Source of the DNA: Artocarpus heterophyllus
Taxonomy: Eukaryota; Streptophyta; Magnoliopsida; Rosales; Moraceae
Assembly: GCA_025403435.1 (NCBI GenBank)
Contig: CM046351.1
Location: 26,563,730-26,627,729, forward strand
Direction of reading: 5' to 3'
Length of the DNA: 64,000 bases
Part shown: piece by piece, positions 21,732 through 33,189 of the stretch
Position numbering within the stretch: position 1 is the first letter of the stretch
Layout: each line of letters begins with the position of its first letter
The notes under the pieces: generated by a model
Told to the model about the DNA's origin: nothing
The model's database searches: none
The model's input: the letters and a program-made list of their open reading frames with translations, nothing else
Made by a program: the position numbers and the translations under genes

Positions 21732-21742
21732 AACTCCACCTT
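21732..21742 (-). promoter_or_regulatory. Polypurine tract of the minus-strand copia
   Basis: AAGGTGGAGTT on the minus strand immediately precedes the LTR start. Confidence 0.8.
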
Positions 21743-21799
21743 AAATCCATCAAAAAACGACATAAAATTTATCTTCAAACGAGGATCATTGCTCAGTCT

Positions 21800-23161
21800 T
21801 GAGTCTTCAAGTTTTTCCTATCCCAAGCAAGTCCAGACATTTCTGAAACTTGCTGGTAGGAATAACCTTGGTGGCCATATCTGCAAGATTTTCTGCGGTG
21901 TTAATCTTCTCCAACGTCACCACTTGTTCTTCTACTTTTTCTCTAATAAAGTGGTGCCTCACATCTATATGTTTGGTCTTCTCATGATAAACTGGATTTT
22001 TGCATAGATGGATTGTTGACTGACTATCGAGAATATTGTTGTTGTTCCTTGCAGCACGTTTAGTTCTTTCAATAACCCTTGAAGCCATATAACTTCCTTG
22101 AAACCTTTGACACGAGCTATGTATTCGGCCTCTGTACTTGACAAAGCTACAATAGGTTGCAGCTGTGACTTCCAACTAACACAATTTCTAGCTATTGTTA
22201 TTACATATGCAGATGTTGACCTTCTCTTATCTCTATCACCTGCAAAATCAGAGTCTACAAAACCATCTAAAGTAACATGGTCAGAGCTAATTTTATAAAC
22301 TAAGCCATAATTCAGGGTACCATTGATATATTTCAATAACCATTTAACTGCTGACCAGTGAGCTTCTCTAGGGTTGGCCGTATACCTACTCAAAACACTC
22401 ACTGCATAGGCCAAGTCTGGCCTAGTGCAGACCATGGCATACATTAGAGATCCTATAGCACTGGAATAAGGAACTTTAGACATTTTAATCTTGTCTTCTT
22501 CAGTTATAGGTGACTGGGCTGAGGACAACATAAAATGCCCTGCTAATGGAACCTTTACAGACTTAGCCTGGTCCATAACAAATTTCTTAACTACTTTTCT
22601 TAGATACTGCTCTTGTGACAAACAGAGTACTTTATCTCTTCTATTTCTCTTAATATCAATGCCTAAAATCCTTTTAGCAGCCCCTAAATCCTTCATTTCA
22701 AATTTTGCACACAGCAAATTCTTAACTTCTTTCTTCACACCTGCATTCTTACTTGTTAATAACATATCATCAACATATAACAAGATATATATTGCCTTTT
22801 CAGTATTGGAATTCATAAAATAAAGATATCAATCATAGTCACTTCTTTTAAATCCCAAGCCAACAACATATTTATCAAACCTTTTATACCACTGACGAGG
22901 CGATTATTTTAGGCCATATAAAGATCTTTTCAAAAGACATATTTTATTTTCAGCACCTTTAACTTCAAATCCTAGAGGTTGCTTCATATATATAGTTTCA
23001 TTAAGTTCACCATGCAAGAAGGCAGTTTTAACATCCATTTGTTCAAGTTCCCAGTCAAATTGAACAACAAAAGCTAGAATAGTTCTAATGGTTTTATACT
23101 TAATCACGACTAGAGAACCCCATCTCCTAGCTTGGGTCCACAAATTAACAATTGAACCCAA
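21800..23161 (-). pseudogene. copia RT and RNase H fragment
   Basis: On the minus strand: QMDVKTAFLHGELNETIYM and LLKRSLYGLK (22904-23100), then after a stop and frame change ILLYVDDMLLTSKN (catalytic YVDD), CTRPDLAYAVSVLSRY, HWSAVKWLLKYINGT, DSDFAGDRDKRRSTSAYV and STEAEYIA (22816-22100), and finally the RNase H tail with NPVYHEKTKHIDVRHHFIR and ENLADMATK (about 22020-21820). The last block is in a different frame. The most upstream RT block is degenerate, and the fragment ends near 23130. Tork-like by motif. The reading is well conserved apart from three breaks. Confidence 0.92.
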
Positions 23162-23222
23162 GTTTTATTTTGTTAAATGAACTCCCTGACTATGATTCAA
23201 TTAATAAAATAAAACTTGGGTT
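23155..23222. repeat. Perfect 17-bp inverted repeat with 34-base loop
   Basis: AACCCAAGTTTTATTTT (23155-23171) and its exact reverse complement (23206-23222) can form a cruciform or RNA hairpin. It lies at the truncated edge of the copia fragment. Confidence 0.95.
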
Positions 23223-23515
23223 TGTGCTTTATGAATAAACAGGTATATCATGAGATATGGGTTGGGCTTGCGTTGATACCTACACAAGAAAGGGCGTTCA
23301 TGAGATATAAATAGAGGGGAGTTCATTTCTTCTTGCTATAGGCAGTAAGAGCATAGTCAGATACCTGCCTATATACTTGCTCAACCCATATCTAGGACAA
23401 GAAATGAACGCCCAACCCATATCACAAGTCAATGTTGATACCTGCCTATATAATGAGATATGGGTTGGGCTTGTGCTTTATGAATAAGCAGGTATCAACA
23501 CTGACTTGATCAATA
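23223..23515. repeat. Scrambled direct and inverted repeats at the copia breakpoint
   Basis: GATATGGGTTGGGC occurs at about 23254 and 23457 and, inverted, at about 23410. GTGCTTTATGAATAA-CAGGTAT occurs at about 23224 and 23472. AAGTCAATGTTGATACCTGC (23427-23446) recurs inverted at about 23488-23507 with one change. The order of the blocks is permuted between copies. No coding potential. Confidence 0.85.
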
Positions 23516-24190
23516 GCAAACACCCTGCCAAGTAAGGGCGTCAAAGAAGGTACAATAGAGTTGACTAGAAATTGCAATGGATTCTTGATAATGATGAATT
23601 TTAGTTACTACATTAACACTTGGATGACAAAAATTAACTTATGTACTATTTTGCAAAATGCATACTAACACCTTGTCCCCATATGCGGCCAACAAACGAC
23701 CCCGACGGGTGACAAGAAGCAACAAAGTTATCAGCAGCCCTTTCACAACTTTTTTCAACACAAGACAATGAAAAATCAACACCGAAAAGATCTTAACAAC
23801 ATAAGAATATATAGACATTGTGAAACCACCATCTTTTAATATTTTGAGTCAACTTACACATTGATAAACTCAGCCAGTGTTTATTTTTTGCCTTGAAATG
23901 ATTAGACATGGAATGTTTTTATAAGGACAACGTACATTCCTAGGTTTGTGGATGTTTCTGTACTCATTATGATAAAGATAAGATCATTATGCTAATGACA
24001 CTAGATAATATTAGGTAAAATTATAAGGAGAAAGAGCAAAATAATATATTTAGGTTAAAACTAGGTAAGAAATATCATATAGTTTTAAAATGTATAGTAA
24101 ATAGTATATTATGAGAAATTGAATAATATCTCATGAGGATTTGAGAATGAAAACCTATAATACCCCCCTTTTCTCCTCTTTATCTCCTAC
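23516..24190. other. No gene seen
   Basis: AT-rich unique-looking sequence. A stretch at about 23955-24020 (CTCATTATG-TAAAGAT-AGATCA-TATGCTAA) recurs in diverged form at about 25917-25980 on the other side of the minisatellite. Confidence 0.6.
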
Positions 24191-24199
24191 TCTCTTCCT

Positions 24200-25010
24200 T
24201 TACTAGCGTCGCCGACGGCCGAGAAATATAGTATTACTTTGGTAATACTGTATTACGATGTTAATATAAAATTTCACTGGTGACTTTGCCGCACCGTCGG
24301 TGGCTGAGAAATACAATATTACCCTAGTAATACTATATTATGTGTGAATACAAAAATTCCCCATGACTTCATTGGACCACCGGCAGCCAGGAAATATAAT
24401 ATTACTCTGGTAATACTGTGTTATCATGTAAATACAAAAATTTACCAACGACTTCATCGGCCGCTGGGAATACAATATTACTTTAGTAATACTATATTTT
24501 TTGTATAAATATAAAAATTCACCGATGACTTTATCAAACCGTCGATGATCGAGAAATACAATATTACCTACTAATACTGTATTACTATATAAATACAAAA
24601 ATTCTCCAGGGACTTCGCTAGACCGTCGGCAGCTAAGAAATATAGTATTAACCCAGTAATACTGTATTACCGTGTAAATATAAAAACTCACTAGTAACTT
24701 CGTAGGATGACCGGCTATCAAAAAATACAATGTTACTCTAGTAATACTATGTAAATACTAAAATTGAACAGCGACTTCGTCAGACCGCCGGTGGCCTGGA
24801 AATATTACTCTGGTATTACTATATTATTTGTAAATATAAAAATCCATCGGCGATTTCGCCGGACCGTTGGAAACCAGAAAACACAGTATTAACCTAAAAA
24901 TATTATATTACTGTATAAATACAAAAAGTTACTAATGTCTGTAGTATTTACCTATAAATACTATATTTGTATTAAATACAAAAATTTACCGGGTGACGTG
25001 GGCGATGTTG
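24200..25010. repeat. Minisatellite, about nine units of 75-86 bp
   Basis: A unit with the pattern CGACTTCGTCGGACCGTCGG - GAAATACAATATTAC - GTAATACTGTATTA - GTAAATACAAAAATTCACC recurs with AATATTAC/GTAATACT cores starting near 24224, 24309, 24392, 24468, 24553, 24638, 24722, 24800 and 24877, then decays. Each unit has a GC-rich half and an AT-rich hairpin-forming half. Copies differ by about 15-25%, so the array is old. Confidence 0.9.
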
Positions 25011-25740
25011 GCTGGTAAATACACAAATTTCACAACATTAAAAAAAGATACAGATTTCACAACACTAAAAAAAACCTCCATACAAAAAACTCCATAAAAA
25101 AACTCAAAAAAAAAAAAAAAAAACTCCATACAAAAAATCTTGATATTTTACCTCTGATCATCTACCACCATGCTCCGATGCTTCTGTCCATGTGCTGATG
25201 AGGCAAAGGTCCTCCGACGACAACGCCTGCCTCATTGCATCTTGACCAAGCTGATCTTTGCAATGCCAGTAGTTACGCGCTCGTCCATCCACACGTCATC
25301 GTTAGATCTAGCAAACAAAGCTATGCGCCACTGTCTTTCTCTTCCCCTTCTGTCCACCTCGCTGCTCACATCCGTAAAGATCGCGATCTCCGTCAGAAGC
25401 TCCGGCGATCTGCATCAAAAGCTCTCGCTCTACTCGTCGAAGATACTCCTTGGATGTTCAGAGCTCATTCATCTAGTGGTGGCATCGGAGTTCGGTCATG
25501 AGCGGTGGATTCCTCGCCAGAGATCTGACGAGGGAAGAGAATTGGAGAGAGAGAAAGAGAGAGGTAGATAGCAGAAATTTTTGTTTGAAAATGAGAAGAC
25601 TTGAATCTGGTAGGAGTATCTTGAACTTTTTATATTTGTAGAATACTGAAAATGATACTCTTTACACTTTTTTAAAACTACTAATATTATTTATCAATTG
25701 AATAGCAAAATCTGCTATTTTGTATAATTTCCTAAATTGT
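25011..25740. other. Less AT-rich stretch of unknown origin, gene-fragment-like on the minus strand
   Basis: 25150-25570 is richer in G and C than its surroundings. On the minus strand it looks like a 5'-UTR-like CT-rich leader (25571-25530) followed by about 300 bp ending in GAG-GTAAAATAT, a possible 5' splice site near 25150. Open frames exist on both strands (for example 25170-25571 plus) but none shows a motif I recognise. It may be a captured exon or non-autonomous transposon body. Confidence 0.35.
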
Positions 25741-26285
25741 TATGGAGAAGAAGCTAATAGTAGGTACTCGGTTACTATTCTATGAATATCTTTTATATAA
25801 TTTACTGTTCTTTGTCATAATATCAGGGCTTAAATACATAAATAGATATAGATATAGATACGTACGAATGTGTTTCACTCTATTGTTAAGCATTCCTTTG
25901 CCTGACTTTGTTTTTGTGCTCATTATGCTAAAGATTAGATCACTATGCTAACGACAACAGATGCTGTTAGGTACAACTTTTTGGAAGTAAATGATGACAT
26001 TATTTTCCGGGCTATTGTTTTATGAAATAAACATGTTTTTCTTGTTGCAATATATGTTATGCACAATAATGAATATGTTATGTTATAATGGCAGTTCTAT
26101 TTCTTAAACATATTAATATATACATATGAAGGTGTTTTAATGCATTGTTAAGCTTGCCCCTGGATAATAAAAAATCATTTATGATAATGAATATATTTTT
26201 ACATAATAAAATCTACCATTATTCATCTTTCTTAATCATAAATTAACTAACAAAACTATGAACAAAAGAATGAAAAAGTCCTTGA
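25741..26285. other. No gene seen
   Basis: AT-rich sequence with a (GATATA)n-like stretch at 25843-25862 and the diverged repeat near 25917-25980. Confidence 0.6.
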
Positions 26286-26289
26286 AAAC

Positions 26290-28445
26290 ATAATGATCAA
26301 ATGGTCTTCGATGATTTTTGCGGCTTACTCAAACCTCCAGACGTCTCAGCTAGTTTTATTGGATCATTGCATAACTTTCCATTGTGCTCGAACTGACCAC
26401 ATCATTCACATCTATTCTTCTTACGCGATTCACCGACAAATGGAATGCACTTTTCCTTCGGCCTTCCCAGAGGCCTTCGTGCCTCAGATGGTTGCGCAAT
26501 GCTTTGCTCACTCGAAGATGACAGCAGATCCCACTGTGATATGTGTGCAATAGGTGTCATCAACCCAACATTTGTCTTAACGAGTTCGTCTTTTGTACAA
26601 TACTCACCAACATGTGAATACATACTGAAGTTGGATCTGGTAACCACAACACATACGCGGGCACAAGGGGAGCATATGCATCTCCCAGGCTTTCCAAGAA
26701 CATTTCCTTGCACCCAAATCAACAACTCTGATTGTAATGCATGAATTTATTAAATTAATGACAATGAATAAGTCATTAATCATTATGATTATATCTCAAA
26801 ATTAAATGAAAAAAAGAACTAGAAAAGATGACATACCTTCAAAAACATGGACTGCTCTATTAAATAAATTTCTTAAACAATCATTCACTCCATTGTGTCA
26901 TTGGTGTAAAAGGCCTTACCGCATCCTTTCTTCCTTTATTAAACCACTTAACTAGCAACATCACCCAACAGTCCACAATCTTAGCTACCGACAACTCTCT
27001 TGTCTTAGCCAAAACATTGCTTATAGATAGATATATTAGTGGTCATGAAAGAAAGCCTGCTCCATGGCGATAATGACCTGGGCATCTCTCGAAGCCAGCC
27101 TCAATACGATTCTGACGAACTTTGGGATTAATTGCATCGATGCGCGACATATGGCGTTCAAAGTCAGACCTTAGATAAGCCCGTGCAGCATTATGAAACA
27201 CACTAGGTATTTCACGATCCTTAGAGTTAGACTTGAAAATTGTTTATTAAATGATGCACACAAAAACCATGGTAAGCTTCAGGAAAAGCTGTAGCAATCG
27301 GAATGCTTTTATGTCTTTCATTAATAATGACCAATCGCATCCTTTAAATTATTGAGAAACCACAAATATGACTTGTCGTTCTTTGAGTCGACAAATGCAC
27401 AAGCTAACGGGAAAATCCAATTATTCAAATCCAGTGTTGGTCAACCGACATTGTGCTCAAAAATTTGCACCTTAAAAAGGTGTCTTCTGCCAACCTTGAA
27501 CAGAAGCAGCCATATATAAGAAAATAAATTTAAAACGTCCTTCTCCATTATAACAACTACCTGTATATTGTTAAAAACAAATGATCAATTAATTATCTTA
27601 AACTAATATATTTAATATGATAAATTGTATATCATTATCATAATTACTAAACATCACGACCACTGAAATGGGGACCGGAGAACATAACCCCATTATAAGG
27701 ACGACACATTTCATTATCACAATCTAATATCATAATTATTGTAAAGCATAACTAATTATAACAATGAGAAAAATAAATTTATATACCCGGGTTGCTATTC
27801 AGAATAGCATCACCGTATATAGGCAGTAGCTTGTACGATTCTTTGGGACTGCACCTGATGCGTAAAGTGTATGTACTCTTGCTCGTCATGCCTTTTGATA
27901 GCTAATATTAATCCCAAAATTTGTACACATGTGCTCAAGAATGTCACCTGGACCAATCTTCTCCCAACCATCCTTCAAGAACCTCTCCTTCACAAATTGG
28001 CTTACAAACAAACCAGTGCCTTATCAGTGGTCAGATTGTATCGCATCCAAAGTACAAGTTTTTGCACTGTATTGTACTTCCTAACCTTCCATAATCCCTC
28101 ACCCTTAATGGATGAGGCCCGTACAAACCAATTACATGGAAAACTTGTGCTATTTCCTTCCTCACATGTCAAACACTCGACCACTCACTGTATTGTAGTT
28201 TTGTTTTATTTTTTAACACGAAACTAGAAATTCTTTTTTAATTGCAAGCAATCTTAGGGCTTTCTGTACCTAATCTTTTCACTTATAAAATGCCCTCTCA
28301 TGGATATCATATACAAGAAAAACCTTAGCAACATCAACATCCTCGATGCCTAACTCATCTGGATCATTGTTCCCATCATCAAGCACAAGGGTGATCAAAC
28401 GTAATTTTGAAAACTTTGGACCACGGGGTCCATAGCAATAATACC
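26290..28445 (-). pseudogene. MuDR-type (MULE) transposase
   Basis: On the minus strand, in order: an N-terminal DNA-binding region with QFVKERFLKDGW, CTNFGINISYQKAWRAREY-like and YKLLPIYGDAILNSNPG (28060-27790); the transposase core with SKNDKSYLWFLNNLKDAIGHY, a PWFLC-HL-NNFKS-like block and ASMQLIPKFV (27460-27080); then LVKWFNKGRKD-like and, at the C-terminus, TPIAHISQWDL and RRPLGRPKEKCIPFVGESRKK (26560-26410), typical of the tail after the SWIM finger. An intron-like gap of about 226 bp (27561-27786, GT...AG on the minus strand) splits DNA-binding and core regions. Many stops are present. MuDR transposases cut and paste Mutator-like elements by a DDE reaction. Terminal inverted repeats were not found. 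The upstream end is cut by the LTR at 28461. Confidence 0.85.
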
Positions 28446-28460
28446 ATTGTCAGCCTCTAT

Positions 28461-30582
28461 TGCAAAAAAAAAATTAATTTAATGATATTAGAATGTAAAA
28501 TAGTAGATTAGTGTACTATAATGAATATTTTAAACTTAATTTGATCTTTTATTGAATTTTTTCAATTAGTGTTATTTTGATTATTTCTGTAATTTAAATT
28601 ACTTCAAATTATTCTAAATTTTGCTATTTTGAAGTTTAAACCAAATTGATTTGTCAGAATAACCATTTTACAAAACCGTAGACGGCACATGTTTTTGCAC
28701 AGTAAAACCGCCCACCTTTCTCTCTATTTAATCCCTTACTCTCTCTTTCACTCTCACTTTCACTCTCTCTCACTCTTTCTCTCTCCCGAGCGTCTCTCTC
28801 TCTCTCGGTCTCTCTCTCCTTTTCTTTCATTTCTCTCTCAAAATTTTGAGTTCAATCAAGCTTAAGCTTTGGGTTTTTAGCGGATTGAAGGCTCGGGAAC
28901 GTGATTGACCAACCAAAAACGTGATTTGAAGCTTGGATTTGAGGTTAGTTTTGAAATTTCTAAACTTTTTTTTCAAATTTTTAATTTTTCATGCATTTTG
29001 AAATTTAAGCTTGATTGAGCTTAGGAAACCCTTGATTTTAGTTAATGGAACTTAAAACAACTAGGATCTATGCTTTGTTTGAAGAAAAACGGATTCGAAT
29101 CAAGATTTTTCATTTTTCTCCATTTTTTCCTATTTTTGGATTTTCTTGGATTTTGTGTTCAAATCTTGTTTAAATGTGTTCAAAAGTGTCCTATTATGTT
29201 TTTCTATCATCAGTGATTGTTTTCCATGCCTGAGAATTGAGAAAAACAAGTTGAAATCAAGATTTGGGTTTTGGGAGACCCAAAACCCGTGCCTGAAATT
29301 TCTAGAAAATTTTCAGATTGGCAGGCCAGATTCATCCGTCTGTCAGGCCAAAGCTAAAAAATATTTGGTCGACCAGACCTGTTTCTGGCAGGCCGAACCA
29401 GGGAGATTGGCAGGCCGACTGAACAAAAGTAAAATTTGTGATTTTCATCCCTTTTCACTGTTTCGAGCCCCGATTGAAATCTCAACTTTATAAAATGATT
29501 TTAAAGATACAAATGGCACACTAGGACATCATGAAATGGTTTATTAACATAGAGTATCTTAAGCTAGATATTGATAGACTTAGTTTCTATTTAAGATCGT
29601 TCGTTGTTCCGCGAAGCTAACGTATAGAGAACCAGGATTACGGTGTGGGGCACCGGCATGAGTATTGAGGCAGGAATTCTACCCCTCTTTCTTTGATAAC
29701 CCCGTTACAAATGATTTGGCCTTGAAAAGGGTTTTTATCAAAATGTTTTTAACGGTTGATTGAAAATGAAATTTATCGGTTACTTTTATAATCTGTGGAC
29801 TGAGATAAACTTCATAATGAATGTAAATGATAACACCTAGTAAATGGGTTTTGAATAATGATGAAAATGAATATAAGGGCATGATGCTATATCAGAGATC
29901 GGGTCATGTAGCGATCGGCCTTGGGAGCAGGTCCCGAAACCTAGATGGACCACTACGGTGGTGTTATTTATTTGGTTTGTCCAGGAAAAGAAATTGATTA
30001 TCTTTCTGGTCGACCAATATACTGTTTTAGGTAAGAATGATTTTATTTAAATTTGTTTATTTAAGTTTTCTCTTAAATGATTTCTTGAATAAGGATATTT
30101 CCTTTTAAATTACTATTTCTTAAGATATAGTCCTACTGAGCCTTTCGCTCACGTTTTATTTGTTTTCAAACTTTTCCCCCCTCTAGGTGGATTTTTGCTT
30201 AGGTTCAAGGAGGATTCTTCAGACAGGACTCAAGAGTAGTAAAAGAACTTAGTAGGTTATTTGTAATATTTAATCAAGGCATGTAACATTATTACTTTCT
30301 CTTTATTTGGACTGTGAATGTAATGTAATATTGTCAGTACTGTGTGTGTGCACAAGATGTGGGTCAGTGGGACCCATTCTCGTTTCTCTTATTTCCTTGC
30401 TAATTTCTTTTTATTTGTTTGATAAACATAATTGCTTAATTATCAAAAATGCCTGTTTAAAAAGGTTTTAGATTTTTTTTTCATATTTAATTTAAACCCT
30501 TAAACTCATGTTTTTAGTTAATTTCTCATTTATTTAAAATAAATAAACCGCCGCATCACCTCCCGTACTTTGGGGCGTGATG
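28461..30582 (+). repeat. 5' LTR of the chromovirus (about 2122 bp)
   Basis: Homologous along its whole length to 35264-37430. It contains a CT-rich initiator zone (28720-28850), a GGCAGGCCGA cluster (29317-29430), a conserved block ending CACTACGGTGGTG (about 29880-29965), the ACTGAGCCTTTCGCTCA motif (30135-30151) and a pyrimidine tract CCCCCCTCTAG before GTGGATTTT (30176-30195). Confidence 0.9.
29317..29430 (+). repeat. GGCAGGCCGA cluster in chromovirus 5' LTR
   Basis: Several diverged copies of TTGGCAGGCCGA/TCGGCAGGCCGA within about 115 bp, in the transcribed leader part of the LTR. Confidence 0.8.
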
Positions 30583-30585
30583 GAA

Positions 30586-30598
30586 TGGTATCAGAGCT
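30586..30598 (+). promoter_or_regulatory. Primer binding site, tRNA-iMet type
   Basis: TGGTATCAGAGCT, a full match to the initiator tRNA-Met 3' end, lies four bases after the LTR. Confidence 0.92.
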
Positions 30599-30687
30599 CA
30601 AGGTTATGAACCTTGAGAATTGTGCATACATAAGTATGACAATGAAATACTACTGACAGTCTAAATTTTGTTCTCAGAAGTGAGAGA

Positions 30688-31570
30688 ATGATACCTAGAT
30701 GTCATTCGACAGCTGACGCCGAGTTTGGAAATGATGCGAGTATAATAAGGTCTATGTTTGCTACATTTCGACAGATGGTAGCTAGGGCTAGACCAAAGGA
30801 TTCTGATGTTAGTCGTCGACATACATATTTTAAGAAATTTTGGCGTTCATTTATACCGACTTTTGATAGAAATAGGGACCCGCAACTGGCAGAATATTGG
30901 CTAGACTCAATCATGAAGCACTTAGATATCCTTGGTGTGCTAGATGAGTATCGTGTGGAATTTGCTACAAAAAGTTTGAGGGTGGTGCTAATACTTGGTG
31001 GAAGCAAGCTAAGCGTTTGGAGCCTAATTGTAACATCAGTTGGGACAATTTCGAGGAGCTGTTCTATGACCGGTATTTTCTGCAGGGGTATAGGGACTAG
31101 AAGGCGGCTGAGTTCTACAGGCTACAGCAGGGTGACTTGTCAGTTCGAGAGCATGAGACAAGGTTTAATGAGTTAGCCAAGTTTGCTTCATCAGCAGTGG
31201 CATCGGAACGTGAGATATGTATAAAGCTTTAGGAAGGACTCAAGGCTCCTATTCAACGACAGGTGGTTGTTCTGCGACTTAGGAGTTTTGGAGAGCTTGT
31301 GTCGTCAGCAATATCAGTGGAAAACGATTATGTGTTGTATTGTGAAGATCAAGCAAAAGCGTCAAGAGGACAATAGAGGAGCGGTAGGAAGAGCACCAAA
31401 AGCCGTCCAACTCTAGGAAAGAATAAGTAGGGTGGCATGCACAGTGGTAGCAACAGTTCATCTAGCAGTGGGCGTAGTAATCCTTACAGCTTTCATTGTC
31501 ATTATTGCCAGCAGCCAGGACACATCAAGAGGAATTGCCCGATCAGAAGTGCTCGTCTAGGATCTTAGAC
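30688..31570 (+). pseudogene. chromovirus gag
   Basis: From the ATG at 30688: MFATFRQM, then DPQLAEYWLDSIMKHLDILGV, the retrotransposon capsid motif, followed after a frameshift near 30985 by WWKQAKRLEPNC, NFEELFYDRYF, EFYRLQQGDLSVREHETRFNEL and the intact zinc knuckle CHYCQQPGHIKRNC (CX2CX4HX4C, 31497-31538). Stops interrupt the second frame at several points. Gag forms the cytoplasmic particle and binds RNA by the knuckle. The knuckle residues are all retained here, unlike in the copia copy at 2841-8397. Confidence 0.9.
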
Positions 31571-31839
31571 CAGAGAAGGTGTCAGTCGTTAGCCTCAGCC
31601 TCAGTAATTTTTGCAATTGCAGTTTCCTCAGTTCTCTCCTCAACAGCTATCATATTCAGCGCAAGGGCAGCAGCTGCAGAACTACCAGTGTAACGTCCCT
31701 CAGTATCAAGCACCGAGTACAGCTAGTGTACAGTTGTCTCTATCATAGCAGTATCGGCTGAATAATCCAGGACCTAAAAATATTGGTAGAGGAAGAGGAA
31801 ATGCACCAGTTTAGGTTCATGCAATGGCAACATGAGGTT

Positions 31840-32480
31840 CAGATGCCCAGACCAATAATACGGTTGTCGATGGCATGATTTTAGTTTCCCAATCCCTAGC
31901 TCACATTTTATTTGATACAGGTGCCACTCATTCTCTCATTTCGAGCTCTTTTGTACATGTCTTGGGACTAGAGATAGAAGAGTTTAAAGAACCCCTAGTA
32001 AATGCTTCTCTCTTGGGATAGGTGTGTGTAAACTGTATATATAAAGCTTGTAAAATAAAGATTGAGGATGAGATCTTGAAAAGTGATTTAATTGTACTCT
32101 CTATGAGCTCATATGATGTAATCCTAGGGATAGACTGGTTGTCTAGGTATAATGCAGTTGTAAACTGCCAGCTTAGAAAAGTGACCCTAGTGTCTAATAA
32201 GGGGACGATGATCACTTACCAGGGTGGTGGTGATCGGTTAAAGAGTGAGCGTCTGATGAAGACATGTCTTGGAGGGCGAAAGAATCTGGTTTGTCATGCT
32301 TTTCTTGCAAGTCTGGAAGGTAAGCCTTATGCTTCAAAAAGAAATATAGCGATATCGGTGGTTGATGAGTACGAGGATGTCTTCCCCGACGAGTTGCCAA
32401 GATTACCACCGCATCGGAAGATCAAGTTTGGTATTGAGCTGCTTCCAGGTACAACACCAATTTCAGTAGCACCTTCGGAT
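31840..32480 (+). pseudogene. chromovirus protease
   Basis: LFDTGATHSLIS near 31905-31942 is the aspartic protease active site (DTGA), followed by a TAG at 32019-32021 and then DVILGIDWLSRYNAVVNC (about 32115-32170), the C-terminal flap of chromovirus proteases. A 169-codon stretch from 32022 continues to the VDEYEDVFPDELPRLPP linker before RT. The frame changes near 32470. Protease matures gag-pol in the particle. Confidence 0.9.
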
Positions 32481-33189
32481 GGCGCCGGCAAAAATGAAAG
32501 AATTGAGAAAGCAACTTCAGGAGCTTGCTGATGAAGAATATATGCAGAATAGTACATCACCGTGGGGAGCACCTGTTTTGTTTGCTAAGAAACATGATGG
32601 GACTCTCAGATTGTGTATAGATTATCGACAGCTGAATCGTATCATAGTGAAGAATAAGCATCATTTGCCTAGGATCGGTGAGTTGTTTGATCAATTAAGA
32701 GGTTCACGGCACTTCTCAAAGATTGATTTGAGCTCAGGGTACCATCAGCTTAGGATAAAGGAATAGGATATTCCCAAGACAGCTTTTAGGATCCGGTATG
32801 GACACTTTGAGTTTTTGGTGATGCCACTTGGATTGACAAATGCTCCAGCAGCTTTCGTGGATTTGATGAACAGGATATTCAGGCCTTACCTGGATAAATT
32901 TTTGATCGTGTTCATTGATGATATTCTAGTGTATTCTAAGACTTGGGAGGAGCATGAGCAGCATCTCAGGATCATGCTTCAGACTTTACGGGAGCACCAG
33001 TTGTATGCCAAGAAGGAAAAGTGTGAGTTTTGGTTAACGGAAGTTAAGTTTTTGGGTCATGTCATCTCCGAGCATGGTATTTCTGTGGATCCGTCCAAGA
33101 TTGAAGCCATAGTGGAATGGGAACAACCAAGGAATGTAGTAGAAATCTGTAGCTTTTTGGTCTTGCAGGTTATTATGGGAAATTTGTAA
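32479..33189 (+). pseudogene. chromovirus reverse transcriptase
   Basis: Blocks in order: [56 protein letters not shown] (first catalytic Asp), then an in-frame TAG at 32764-32766, [29 protein letters not shown] (catalytic FIDD) and [20 protein letters not shown] with GHVIS. The frame is lost near 33160, in the connection region. Except for the stop the palm is well preserved. It is a standard Ty3/gypsy chromovirus RT. Confidence 0.93.

Larger units (their letters stand above)
21122..23150 (-). mobile_element. 5'-truncated copia element, minus strand
   Basis: A 3' LTR (21122-21731), polypurine tract and the RNase H/RT half of pol are present in the right order on the minus strand. The similarity stops near 23130, within RT, so integrase, protease, gag and the 5' LTR are missing. 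The right border abuts an inverted-repeat tangle (23155-23515), which may mark the rearrangement that removed the rest. Confidence 0.9.

Noticed and set aside
24338..24730. 130-codon minus-strand frame
   Set aside because: It lies within the minisatellite and repeats the same peptide each unit; no start context or domain.
25170..25571. 133-codon plus-strand frame as a host gene
   Set aside because: No recognisable domain, frames open on both strands, and the Arg/Glu-rich end is the reverse of a CT-rich leader.
31496..31761. Separate small plus-strand genes (65 and 60 codons)
   Set aside because: They are out-of-frame readings across the gag-protease junction of the chromovirus, next to the zinc knuckle.
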